A stretch of 43,211 nt of DNA, taken from positions 1 through 43,211 of the forward strand of contig CALAQS010000357.1 in the NCBI GenBank assembly GCA_937888435.1. The letters are read 5' to 3'. Every line of letters starts with the position of its first letter. Position 1 is the stretch's first letter. The notes below the pieces were generated by a model, which searched no databases, was not told where the DNA came from, and saw nothing but the letters and a program-made list of their open reading frames with translations. Position numbers and translations under genes: made by a program. Positions 24,721 to 31,792 of this stretch are shown piece by piece. Origin of the DNA: an uncultured Acidobacteriota bacterium (lineage in GTDB: Bacteria; Acidobacteriota; Thermoanaerobaculia; UBA5066).

Positions 24721-26067
24721 GTGAAGCCTGCGCAGCGCTTCCGGGGCGTCGTTCCCGTCGACCACGAACGTCACGTTCGTGTCGGACGCGCCCTGCGAGA
24801 TGAGAACGACATTCACGTCGCCGACCGCGCCGAAGACGCGCACGGCGACGCCCGCGGTCGAGCGCAGGCCTTTTCCGACGACGGATATGACCGCGAGATG
24901 CGGGAGGAGCGAGACCTCGGCGAACTCGGAGAGGTCGCGCACGACGCCCTCGAGCGAGGCCTTCTCGTCCACCGTGATGGAAATCGACACCTCGCTCGTG
25001 GCGATGACGTCCACCGGCACGCCGTGCTTCTCGAAGACGGAGAAGACCTTCGCGGCGTACCCATGGGCGAGCAGCATGCGCGGGCTGCCCACGAAGAGCG
25101 CCGTCACTCCCCTTCGCATCGCGACGGCCCGGACGCCGTTTCCGGGCGCGTCCTGCCGCACGACCGTCCCGGGGCACTCCGGCCGGAACGAGTTCCTCAC
25201 GGCGACCGGGATCCCGCGCGCCACGGCTGGGCGGATCGTCGCCGGATGGAGCACCTTCGCGCCGAAAAACGCGAGCTCGGCCGCCTCGGGATAGCTCACC
25301 TCCGGCACGAGGCGCGCCGCAGGCACGATGCGCGGGTCGGCCGTCAGAATCCCGTCCACGTCGGTCCAGATCTCGATGCGGCCCACGGCGCGGCCGACGT
25401 CATGGAGCGCGGCGCCGAAGAGCGCGGCCGAGTAGTCCGAGCCGCCTCGGCCGAGCGTCGTCGTCGAGCCGTCCGGAGCGGCACCGACGAAGCCTCCCGT
25501 CACGACAGTCCGGCCAGCCGCGAGGTGAGGCGCGACGCGCAGGGCCACGCGGACGGCCGTCTCTTTTTCGTCCGCAAGGGCCGCGCCGTACGAGGCATTC
25601 GTCGCGAGGATCTCACGCGGGTCGATCCACACGCTCTCTCCGCCGCTCGCGCGGAGCGCGGCGGCGACGAGACGTGAGCAGATCAATTCTCCGATCGCAA
25701 GGAGCGCGTCCGACGTTCGAGGAGAGATTTCTTCGAGTAGAGAGATTCCGAGAGAAAGCTCCCGGCAGCGCCGCATCTCCTCGTCGATCGCCACGGCGCA
25801 GCTTCGCGCCTCGCCTTCCGAGAGAACAAGCCCATCGAGCGTCGCGCGATGGCGATCTTCCAGTTCGTCGAGTTTGGACTCGGTGGCGGCCCGCTCTTTG
25901 TCTTTCGAAGAATTCCTCAATCCGACCAGGAAATCGGTCACCCCAGCCATTGCCGAGACGACGACCAGACACGGGTCTCCCCCGCGCGTCCGCACGAGCC
26001 GGGCGACGTCCAAAATCCGCTCGGCCGATCCGACCGAGGTGCCGCCGAACTTGAGAACGTCGGTCAT
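24703..26067 (-). CDS. lysC: Aspartate kinase, LysC (AKIII) type
   Basis: Phosphorylates aspartate, the entry to Lys/Thr/Met synthesis. 454 residues, the size of single-polypeptide AKIII-like enzymes. Motifs: the N-terminal VLKFGGTSVGSAERI, VVVSAMAGVTDFL near 37, FVGAAPDGSTTTLGRGGSDYSAAL near 195 and WTDVDGILTADPRIVP near 245. A C-terminal regulatory pair of ACT domains follows (near 320-454: FSVFEKHGVPVDVIATSEVSISITV and ISVVGKGLRSTAGVAVRVFGAVGDVNVVLISQGASDTNVTFVV). Feedback inhibition by lysine is expected from this architecture. The ATG overlaps asd by 4 nt. Dispersed motif copies lie in the variable GLRNSSKDKER segment, over LLEEISPR and at the very C-terminus (REFFE). Confidence 0.95.
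   Translation of the reverse strand: MTDVLKFGGTSVGSAERILDVARLVRTRGGDPCLVVVSAMAGVTDFLVGLRNSSKDKERAATESKLDELEDRHRATLDGLVLSEGEARSCAVAIDEEMRRCRELSLGISLLEEISPRTSDALLAIGELICSRLVAAALRASGGESVWIDPREILATNASYGAALADEKETAVRVALRVAPHLAAGRTVVTGGFVGAAPDGSTTTLGRGGSDYSAALFGAALHDVGRAVGRIEIWTDVDGILTADPRIVPAARLVPEVSYPEAAELAFFGAKVLHPATIRPAVARGIPVAVRNSFRPECPGTVVRQDAPGNGVRAVAMRRGVTALFVGSPRMLLAHGYAAKVFSVFEKHGVPVDVIATSEVSISITVDEKASLEGVVRDLSEFAEVSLLPHLAVISVVGKGLRSTAGVAVRVFGAVGDVNVVLISQGASDTNVTFVVDGNDAPEALRRLHREFFE
25722..25746 (+). repeat. Dispersed motif copy in lysC
   Basis: GAGAGATTTCTTCGAGTAGA then GAG; core TTC-TTC-GAG (one mismatch). Confidence 0.5.
25893..25920 (-). repeat. Dispersed motif copy in lysC
   Basis: Minus strand AGGAATTCTTCGAAAGACAA then AGAG; core TTC-TTC-GAA. 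Encodes RNSSKDKE in a variable region. Confidence 0.6.
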
Positions 26068-27143
26068 CGCACGGGAGCTCGCGTCGCGACGCGCCCCTGC
26101 GCGAGGAGCAGCTCGGCATTGAGCAGCGCCGCCCCGGCCGCCCCGCGCACGGTGTTGTGGACGAGAACCGTGAACTTCAGGTCGAAGGCGGGATCGGGGC
26201 GCAGGCGGCCCACCGTCACCGTCATGCCGTTCCCCGCTTCGACGTCGCGCGCGGGCTGCGGGCGGTCGCGCTCGTCGCGGACCGCGATCGGCCGCGCCGG
26301 AGCAGAGGGCAGCTTCAGCCGCTGCGGCTCGCCCGTGAAGGCCTCGAGCGCGGCGCGCACGTCGTCGAGAGATGCCTTCTTTTTCAGGTCGACAAAGACC
26401 GACTCCATGTGGCCGTCGCGCACCGGCACGCGATTGACGGAGACGGAGATCGGGAACTCCGCGTCCTGAACGCGCCCGTTCACGAGGCGCCCCAGGATTT
26501 TTCGCGGCTCCCTTTCGATCTTCTCCTCCTCTCCGTCGATGAAGGGGATCACGTTGCCCAGAGCGTCCAGCGACGCCACGCCGGGATAGCCCGCGCCCGA
26601 CAGCGCCTGCATCGTCGTGACGAGCACGCGCCCCACGCCGAACGCGCGCTCGAGCGGCGCGAGCGCCATGGCGAGGCCGACGACGGAGCAGTTCGGGTTC
26701 GTCACGATACCGCCGCCCGTCGCGCGCCAGGACTGCAGGTCGAGGAGGCTGAGGTGGTCCGGGTTCACTTCGGGGATGACGAGCGGGACGTCCGGCTTCA
26801 TCCGGAACGACTTGGTGTTCGACACGACGAGCTTCCCGCGCGAGGCTTGAAGCGGCTCCACCGTGTCGGCCACGGCGGCATCGAGCGCGGAGAGGCAGAG
26901 GGGCGAGGACAGCTCGTCCTCGACGGACGTTACGGCGAGGTCGCTCGCGGCGGCCGGGATGTCGCCCGGCAGGATCCACCGCGTCGCGTCCGCGTAGCGC
27001 TTCCCCGCCGACCTCTCCGAGGCCGCGACCTCCGCGAGGACGAACCGCGGGTGTCCGTCGAGCAGCGAGACGAGGCGCTGTCCCACGGCGCCCGTCGCGC
27101 CGAGGACCGCCACCGGAATCCGGAAATCGTTCGCGGTCGCCAT
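26064..27143 (-). CDS. asd: Aspartate-semialdehyde dehydrogenase
   Basis: Reduces aspartyl phosphate to aspartate semialdehyde with NADPH. 359 residues of the archaeal/fungal-type subfamily. The Rossmann motif is PVAVLGATGAVGQRLVSLL. The catalytic Cys is in GGGIVTNPNCSVVGLAMAL near 152 and the catalytic His region is NRVPVRDGHMESVFVDL near 248. EKIEREPRKILG lies between. GAGAGGAGC lies 5-6 nt before the ATG. First structural gene of the operon asd-lysC-dapB-dapA-dapD-lysA, sitting directly downstream of the attenuator hairpin. No dispersed motif copy is obvious in it. Confidence 0.96.
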   Translation of the reverse strand: MATANDFRIPVAVLGATGAVGQRLVSLLDGHPRFVLAEVAASERSAGKRYADATRWILPGDIPAAASDLAVTSVEDELSSPLCLSALDAAVADTVEPLQASRGKLVVSNTKSFRMKPDVPLVIPEVNPDHLSLLDLQSWRATGGGIVTNPNCSVVGLAMALAPLERAFGVGRVLVTTMQALSGAGYPGVASLDALGNVIPFIDGEEEKIEREPRKILGRLVNGRVQDAEFPISVSVNRVPVRDGHMESVFVDLKKKASLDDVRAALEAFTGEPQRLKLPSAPARPIAVRDERDRPQPARDVEAGNGMTVTVGRLRPDPAFDLKFTVLVHNTVRGAAGAALLNAELLLAQGRVATRAPVR

Positions 27144-27164
27144 GGGTGCTCCTCTCGAAACGAA

Positions 27165-27190
27165 AGAGCCCGCCGTTCAAGGCGGGCCCT
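27165..27190 (-). terminator. Attenuator terminator hairpin (3:4) before asd
   Basis: On the minus strand AGGGCCCGCC-TTGAAC-GGCGGGCTCT forms a 10-bp stem (one G-T) with a 6-nt loop, followed by TTTCGTTTCG. It lies between the leader peptide ORF and the asd ribosome site, 22 nt before the asd ATG. Its 5' arm is also the partner of the upstream antiterminator segment. Confidence 0.8.
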
Positions 27191-27251
27191 GGTGTGCCTC
27201 CTGGGATCGTCGAAACGCGTCGATCTACAGAACGCTCCCTCGCCCGCCTTG
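27178..27251 (-). promoter_or_regulatory. Antiterminator pairing (2:3) of the lysine-operon leader
   Basis: CAAGGCGGGC (minus, 27251-27242, inside the leader ORF) is perfectly complementary over 10 bp to GCCCGCCTTG (27187-27178), the 5' arm and loop of the terminator. Forming this helix would prevent the terminator. A competing 1:2 helix pairs CGCCCG (27288-27283) with CGGGCG (27246-27241), and all four leader Lys codons lie in its loop. This is the layout of a ribosome-stalling attenuator. Confidence 0.7.
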
Positions 27252-27302
27252 CGGCGTCGTCTTCTTCGCGGTCTTGCGCTTTCGGGCGCAGGCGGCGCTC
27301 AT
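27225..27302 (-). CDS. Lys/Thr-rich leader peptide of the lysine operon
   Basis: A 25-codon ORF absent from the supplied track, ATG to TAG. The peptide contains ARKRKTAKKTT: four Lys (codons 8, 10, 13, 14) and three Thr (11, 15, 16) within nine codons, all Lys as AAG. It lies between a sigma70-like promoter and the terminator hairpin in front of asd. Proposed role: a sensor whose translation reports charged tRNA-Lys (perhaps also tRNA-Thr); stalling would free the antiterminator and let transcription enter the operon. There is no Shine-Dalgarno, and the predicted transcription start is only about 4 nt before the ATG, so it may be translated from a leaderless 5' end. A chance ORF cannot be excluded, but the coincidence of content, position and RNA pairing is strong. 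Confidence 0.68.
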   Translation of the reverse strand: MSAACARKRKTAKKTTPQGGRGSVL

Positions 27303-27312
27303 CGTGGCGTGC

Positions 27313-27342
27313 AGCCTAGTGCGCCGGGAACGGGCCTGTCAA
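27313..27342 (-). promoter_or_regulatory. Promoter of the lysine operon
   Basis: TTGACA (27342-27337, perfect -35), 18-nt spacer, TAGGCT (27318-27313, weak -10). The start of transcription would be about 27306, a few nt before the leader peptide ATG. No lysine riboswitch-like structure can fit in so short a 5' segment. Confidence 0.65.
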
Positions 27343-27379
27343 GAGCGGGACGGAGTCCGAGACCGCCTCGCCGGCTCGT

Positions 27380-27409
27380 TTGACCCTCGCCGGAGCGGCC
27401 CTTGATAAT
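27380..27409 (+). promoter_or_regulatory. Promoter of the 2-oxoacid dehydrogenase operon
   Basis: TTGACC (27380-27385), 18-nt spacer, GATAAT (27404-27409). It diverges from the lysine-operon promoter, the two -35 boxes being about 37 nt apart. The ATG of the E1 alpha gene lies 36 nt after the -10. Confidence 0.6.
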
Positions 27410-27445
27410 CGCTCCTCGCTCCGCATTCCGGACGAGCTCCCGAAT

Positions 27446-28462
27446 ATGACGACGTCTCTGCCGCCGCAACGCCTCGCCGACCTCTATCGCTGCATGCTGC
27501 TGAACCGCCTGCTCGAGGAGCGGCTCGTCCACCTGTACCGGCAGGGGAAGGTCGTGGGCGGCCTGTATCGATCGCTCGGGCAGGAGGCGACGTCCGTCGC
27601 GACCGCGTTCGCGCTCGACGAAGGCGACCTCCTCGCACCGCTCATCCGGAATCTCGGCTCCGTGCTCGCGCGCGGCATCCCGCCTCGCGACATCCTCACG
27701 CAATACATGGCACGGGCGACCGCACCCTCAGGCGGCAAGGACGCTAATCTCCACTTCTCCGTCCCTGAAAAAGGCGTCTATTCCCCCATCGCGATGCTCG
27801 GAACACTCGTGCCGGTCGTCGCGGGGATGCTTCTCGCGGACCGCATGCAGGGCAAGCGCACGGTCGGCATGACGTACCTCGGAGACGGCGGGACGTCCGT
27901 GGGGGCGTTCCACGAAGGCTTGAACTTCGCCGCCGTGCAGAGGCTGCCGCTCGTCCTCGTCGTGGAGTTCAACGGATGGGCGTACTCGACGCCATACGAA
28001 AAGCAGTGCGCGGCAGCGACACTCGCCGACAAGGCTCTCGGCTACGGGATTCCCGGCGAGGTCGTGGACGGAAACGACGCGCTCGCCGTTTACGAGGCCG
28101 CCCGCGCGGCCGTGAATCGAGCGCGCCTGGGCGGGGGGCCCACGCTTCTCGAGTGCAAGACCTATCGCATGAAGGGCCATGCCGAGCACGACGCGCAGGC
28201 GTACGTGGATCCGAAAGAACTGACCGCCTGGCGCGTCCGCGACCCGCTCGCCCGCTTCGAATCCGCCCTCGAGTCCTCGGGCGCGATGCCGGCCGCCGAG
28301 CGGCGCCGGATCCACGACGAGGTGGAGAGTCAGCTCGACGCGGACGTGGCCTTCGCCGAGGCGTCGCCGTTCCCCGACCCGGCCCTCGCCTTCCGCGGCG
28401 TCTACGCCGACGAGAGCATCCTCGAGCGCGGCCGCGCCGGCGTCTTCATGGGAGGCCTCTGA
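27446..28462 (+). CDS. pdhA: 2-oxoacid dehydrogenase E1 component, alpha subunit
   Basis: Thiamine-diphosphate subunit of a pyruvate or branched-chain 2-oxoacid dehydrogenase complex. 338 residues. N-terminal MLLNRLLEERLVHLYRQGKVVGGLYRSLGQEA is typical of E1 alpha. The TPP-binding motif runs from GDGGTSVGAFHEGLNFAAVQRLPLVLVVEFN; the usual NN at its end is FN here. The phosphorylation-loop region reads YRMKGHAEHDAQAYVDP where others have YRxxGHSxxD. The ATG was chosen over the upstream TTG because the promoter -10 lies between them; a ribosome site is weak. The stop overlaps the E1 beta start (TGATG). Which 2-oxoacid it uses cannot be fixed by eye. Confidence 0.9.
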   Translation: MTTSLPPQRLADLYRCMLLNRLLEERLVHLYRQGKVVGGLYRSLGQEATSVATAFALDEGDLLAPLIRNLGSVLARGIPPRDILTQYMARATAPSGGKDANLHFSVPEKGVYSPIAMLGTLVPVVAGMLLADRMQGKRTVGMTYLGDGGTSVGAFHEGLNFAAVQRLPLVLVVEFNGWAYSTPYEKQCAAATLADKALGYGIPGEVVDGNDALAVYEAARAAVNRARLGGGPTLLECKTYRMKGHAEHDAQAYVDPKELTAWRVRDPLARFESALESSGAMPAAERRRIHDEVESQLDADVAFAEASPFPDPALAFRGVYADESILERGRAGVFMGGL

Positions 28463-29499
28463 TGGCCGATCCGCGCGTCGCCCGAAGCGGCGCCACGCTC
28501 ACGCTCACGGCGGACGCGACTGCGGGCGTCGAGACCTTCTACCTCGAGGCCATTCGCCAGGCGCTCTTCGAGGAGATGGAGCGCGACGAACGCGTGTTCG
28601 TCCTCGGCCAGGATGTGGGCGTCTACGGCGGTGCCTTCAAGGCGACCGAAGGGCTGCAGGAGAGGTTCGGTGTGGACCGCGTCCTGGATACGCCGCTCTC
28701 GGAGGAGGCCATCGTCGGCGGAGCCATCGGCGCGGCGATGCGTGGGATGCGCCCAGTCGCGGAGATGCAGTTCATCGACTTCATTTCGCGCGCCTTCGAC
28801 CTCCTGACGAACTTCGCGGCAAAGAACCGGTACCGCACGGGCGTCGGCGTGCCGATGGTCGTGCGCGGCCCGTCGGGCGCCGGAGTCCACGGCGGGCCGT
28901 ATCACTCGCAGAGCCCCGAGATGTACTTCGTCAAGACGCCGGGCCTCAAGGTCGTGGCCCCTGCGACCGCTTACGACGCAAAGGGCCTGCTGAAGGCCGC
29001 GATCCGCGACGACGACCCGGTGATCTTTCTGGAGCACAAGTTCCTTTACCGCCGGGTGAAGGACCGCGTGCCGGAGGAGGACTACGTCGTGCCGATCGGG
29101 AAGGCCGCGGTGCGCAGGGCCGGCCGTGACCTCACGATCGTGACCTATGGCGCGATGCTCTGGACGGCTCTCGAAGCGGCCGAGCTTCTCGCCAAGGACG
29201 GCGTGTCGGCCGAAGTGCTCGACCTGAGAACGCTCCTGCCGCTCGACGAAGAGGCGATTCTCGCGTCCGTCAGGCGCACGGGAAAGTGCCTCATCCTGCA
29301 CGAGGACACGCGCACGGGCGGGCTCGGAGCCGAGATCGCCGCCACGGTTTCCGAGAAAGCGTTCGAGTGGCTGGACGGCCCCATCCTGCGCGTGACGGCG
29401 CCCGACACTCCGGTGCCGTACTCTCCACCCCTGGAGGAGGCGTTCCTCCCGAACGTGAGAACCCTGCTGGCCGCCGTGCGAAAGCTCGTGCGGTACTAG
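28462..29499 (+). CDS. pdhB: 2-oxoacid dehydrogenase E1 component, beta subunit
   Basis: Partner of E1 alpha; completes the thiamine-diphosphate site. 345 residues. Motifs: EAIRQALFEEMERDERVFVLGQDVGVYGGAFKATEGL near 30, DTPLSEEAIVGGAIGAAMRGMRPVAEMQFIDF near 80 (catalytic Glu region), GGPYHSQSPEMYFVKTPGLKVVAPATAYDAKGLL near 145 and a C-terminal transketolase domain (LTIVTYGAMLWTALEAAELL, EVLDLRTLLPLDEEAI). About 30 non-conserved residues precede the homology. The stop is followed after 17 nt by the E2 gene. No E3 (lipoamide dehydrogenase) gene is in the window. Confidence 0.93.
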   Translation: MADPRVARSGATLTLTADATAGVETFYLEAIRQALFEEMERDERVFVLGQDVGVYGGAFKATEGLQERFGVDRVLDTPLSEEAIVGGAIGAAMRGMRPVAEMQFIDFISRAFDLLTNFAAKNRYRTGVGVPMVVRGPSGAGVHGGPYHSQSPEMYFVKTPGLKVVAPATAYDAKGLLKAAIRDDDPVIFLEHKFLYRRVKDRVPEEDYVVPIGKAAVRRAGRDLTIVTYGAMLWTALEAAELLAKDGVSAEVLDLRTLLPLDEEAILASVRRTGKCLILHEDTRTGGLGAEIAATVSEKAFEWLDGPILRVTAPDTPVPYSPPLEEAFLPNVRTLLAAVRKLVRY

Positions 29500-29516
29500 C
29501 TACCGGAGACAAGACC

Positions 29517-31106
29517 ATGCCGACGAACGTCATCATGCCGCAGATGGGCGAGTCGATCGCCGAAGGAACGGTCACGAAGTGGCTCAAGAAGCCCGGCGAC
29601 GCGGTCAAGCGCGACGAGCCTCTCTTCGAGATCTCCACCGACAAGGTCGACGCCGAGATTCCATCCCCGGGAGCCGGCACCCTCCTCGAAATCCTCGTGC
29701 CCGAGGGCCAGACCGTGCCGATCAACACCGTCGTCGCGCGCCTCGGGGAGGCGGGAGAGAAAACGGATATTGCGCCGCCTTCGGCGGCGGAAGATTCTTC
29801 GAAGAAGGAGAGCGCGTCCACGGCGGCGGGAATGGCGGCCCAAGCCGCAGCGGCGCCACCGCAGGCTCCGCCGGCGAAAGATTCTTTGAAGGGTGGGCAG
29901 CCGGACGCCGCCGCGGCGAGCGCCCCGCCGGTTGCTCCGGCGGCCCCCGCGCCTTCTCAGCAGTCTTCAACTCCTTCTTCCTCTTCCGCTCCTCCCGGGC
30001 CCGGGGAGTCGCAGGAGGAGCTCCTCAGGCGCCGCTCGTCGCCCGTCGTCCGCGCGATCGCGGAGGAGAAGGGCGTCGACATCTCACAGATTCCAGGCAC
30101 GGGCATCTCGGGCCGCGTGACGAAGGCCGACATCGAGGGATTCCTCGCCGGAGCGGGAGCGCCGCCTGCGGCGGCGCCGGGGACCGGAAGAGAAGATTCT
30201 TCGAAGGTCGAGAGAGCGGCCGCCCCCGCGGCTCCTCCGGCTGCGGCTGCTGTAGCGGCCCCCGCGCCTTCTGAGAAACCCCCGGTCTCCTCCGCGGCCC
30301 CCGCGCTGGCCGCGCGCCCCGTCGACGCTCCCGTCCCCCCGCGCGCCCCCGCCCCCTCGCCCACGGCGCTCGCGTTCCCGTCTGGGAGCAGCGTCACCGT
30401 CGAACCGATGAGCGCGATGCGCCGGAAGATCGCGCAGCGGATGGTCGAGTCGAAGCAGACCTCGGCTCACGTGACCACCGTGTTCGAGGTGGACTACTCG
30501 AGCATCGCGAAGCTCAGAAACCGCGTGAAAGCCCGTTTCGAGCAGCAGTACGGCACGAAACTGTCGTACCTGCCCTTCCTGCTTCGCGCGGCGGTCGCGG
30601 CGCTCAAGGCGCGCCCGCTCGTGAACGCCTCCATCGTCGGCGACGACGTCGTCTATCACCGCGAGGTAAACCTCGGCATCGCCGTCGCGCTCGACTGGGG
30701 TCTCATCGTGCCCGTCATCCGCCGTGCGGACGACCTGTCGCTCGTGGGCCTCGCGCGCGCCGCGAACGACCTGGCCGCGAGGGCACGCGCGAAGAAGCTC
30801 GTGCCGGACGAGGTGGCGGGAGGCACGTTCACCGTGACGAACCACGGGTCGTTCGGCTCGCTTTTCGCGACGCCCGTCATCAACCAGCCGCAGGTTGCCA
30901 TCATGGGTGTTGGCGCGATCGAGAAGCGCGCGAAGGTCGTCGAGATGCCGGACGGCTCCGATTCGCTCGCCATCAAGACGATGGGCTACGTCGCCCTCAC
31001 GTTCGACCACCGGCTCATCGACGGAGCCGAGGGCGATGCGTTCGTGAACGTCGTCAAGGCGACGCTCGAGAAGGGCACGTGGAGCGAGCTGGAGTCCATC
31101 GGGTAG
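29517..31106 (+). CDS. pdhC: 2-oxoacid dehydrogenase E2 (dihydrolipoamide acyltransferase)
   Basis: Core acyltransferase of the complex, 529 residues. One lipoyl domain (about 1-77) has the lipoylated Lys in FEISTDKVDAEIPSPGAG. A long Ala/Pro/Ser linker follows, then the E1/E3-binding domain near 173-207 (SSPVVRAIAEEKGVDISQIPGTGISGRVTKADIEGFL), a second Ala/Pro linker, and the catalytic domain near 290-529 with the active-site DHRLIDG near 497. GGAG lies about 9 nt before the ATG. Three copies of the dispersed motif are in the linkers, encoding AEDSSKKE, AKDSLKGG and REDSSKVE, which makes the linkers look repeat-built. lipB and lipA downstream supply and attach the cofactor. Confidence 0.94.
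   Translation: MPTNVIMPQMGESIAEGTVTKWLKKPGDAVKRDEPLFEISTDKVDAEIPSPGAGTLLEILVPEGQTVPINTVVARLGEAGEKTDIAPPSAAEDSSKKESASTAAGMAAQAAAAPPQAPPAKDSLKGGQPDAAAASAPPVAPAAPAPSQQSSTPSSSSAPPGPGESQEELLRRRSSPVVRAIAEEKGVDISQIPGTGISGRVTKADIEGFLAGAGAPPAAAPGTGREDSSKVERAAAPAAPPAAAAVAAPAPSEKPPVSSAAPALAARPVDAPVPPRAPAPSPTALAFPSGSSVTVEPMSAMRRKIAQRMVESKQTSAHVTTVFEVDYSSIAKLRNRVKARFEQQYGTKLSYLPFLLRAAVAALKARPLVNASIVGDDVVYHREVNLGIAVALDWGLIVPVIRRADDLSLVGLARAANDLAARARAKKLVPDEVAGGTFTVTNHGSFGSLFATPVINQPQVAIMGVGAIEKRAKVVEMPDGSDSLAIKTMGYVALTFDHRLIDGAEGDAFVNVVKATLEKGTWSELESIG
29788..29812 (+). repeat. Dispersed motif copy in the E2 linker 1
   Basis: GGAAGATTCTTCGAAGAAGG then AGAG; core TTC-TTC-GAA. Encodes EDSSKKE. Confidence 0.65.
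29876..29899 (+). repeat. Dispersed motif copy in the E2 linker 1
   Basis: GAAAGATTCTTTGAAGGGTG; core TTC-TTT-GAA. Encodes KDSLKGG. Confidence 0.65.
30190..30216 (+). repeat. Dispersed motif copy in the E2 linker 2
   Basis: GAGAAGATTCTTCGAAGGTC then GAGAGAG; core TTC-TTC-GAA. Encodes EDSSKVER. Confidence 0.65.
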
Positions 31107-31114
31107 AATCGTCC

Positions 31115-31792
31115 ATGCCCCGGACGGTCGACGTCGTCAATCTCCTTCCTGAAGGCCGCGTCTCCTGGGACGCGGCCTTCGCGCTTCAGAGGGAGGCCGA
31201 GGCGCGCGTGAAGGCGGGCGGGGACGAGACGCTCTTCCTCCTCGAGCACGAGGACGTCATCACCGTGGGCCGGAACGCGGGACTCGGCGAGCTCCTCGTG
31301 TCGGAGGACTTCCTTCTCCAGCGAGGCGTCGCGCTTCGCGTCGCCGATCGCGGCGGCAAGCTCACGTTCCACGGCCCCGGGCAGCTCGTCGCGTACCCGG
31401 TTCTCGATCTGGCTCACGGCCGACGCGACGTGCGGCGTTACGTGTGCGACCTCGAGGAGACACTTATTCGTACCGCCCGCGACTTCGGAGTGACGGCGGC
31501 TCGCAGCCCTGTTCCGGAGAGGAAAGCCTCGGTCTGGGTCGAAAACGACAAGTTGGCCGCGATCGGCGTCCATCTGTCGCGCTGGGTCACGACGCACGGC
31601 GCCGCCCTGAACGTCTCGACCGATTTGGCAAGGTTTTCGCTCTTCATTCCCTGCGGGATCGCCGACGGCGGCGTGACGTCCCTTTCACGGGAAACCCCAA
31701 ACAAACCGCCGCCGGCGCTGCCGGAGGTCGCAGAATGCTTCGTGAGTCATTTCCTGAAGGTCTTCGACAGGGGAAAGGGGAAAACGCCATGA
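31115..31792 (+). CDS. lipB: Lipoyl(octanoyl) transferase
   Basis: Transfers octanoate from acyl carrier protein to the lipoyl domain Lys, the first step of lipoate assembly. 225 residues. Motifs: LLEHEDVITVGRNAG near 43, DRGGKLTFHGPGQLVAYPVLDL near 82, the catalytic Lys in DKLAAIGVHLSRWVTTHG near 148 and the catalytic Cys in FIPCGIADGGVTSLSRE near 180. The ATG is 8 nt after the E2 stop; TAGAAT (partly formed by the E2 stop) lies 5 nt before it, so both readthrough and a leaderless internal start are possible. The stop overlaps the HEAT-like gene. Confidence 0.96.
   Translation: MPRTVDVVNLLPEGRVSWDAAFALQREAEARVKAGGDETLFLLEHEDVITVGRNAGLGELLVSEDFLLQRGVALRVADRGGKLTFHGPGQLVAYPVLDLAHGRRDVRRYVCDLEETLIRTARDFGVTAARSPVPERKASVWVENDKLAAIGVHLSRWVTTHGAALNVSTDLARFSLFIPCGIADGGVTSLSRETPNKPPPALPEVAECFVSHFLKVFDRGKGKTP

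Noticed and set aside
27144-27306. Lysine riboswitch (L-box) before asd
   Set aside because: The leader is only about 160 nt, much of it explained by the leader ORF and three pairings; the multi-helix junction and conserved core of an L-box are not seen.
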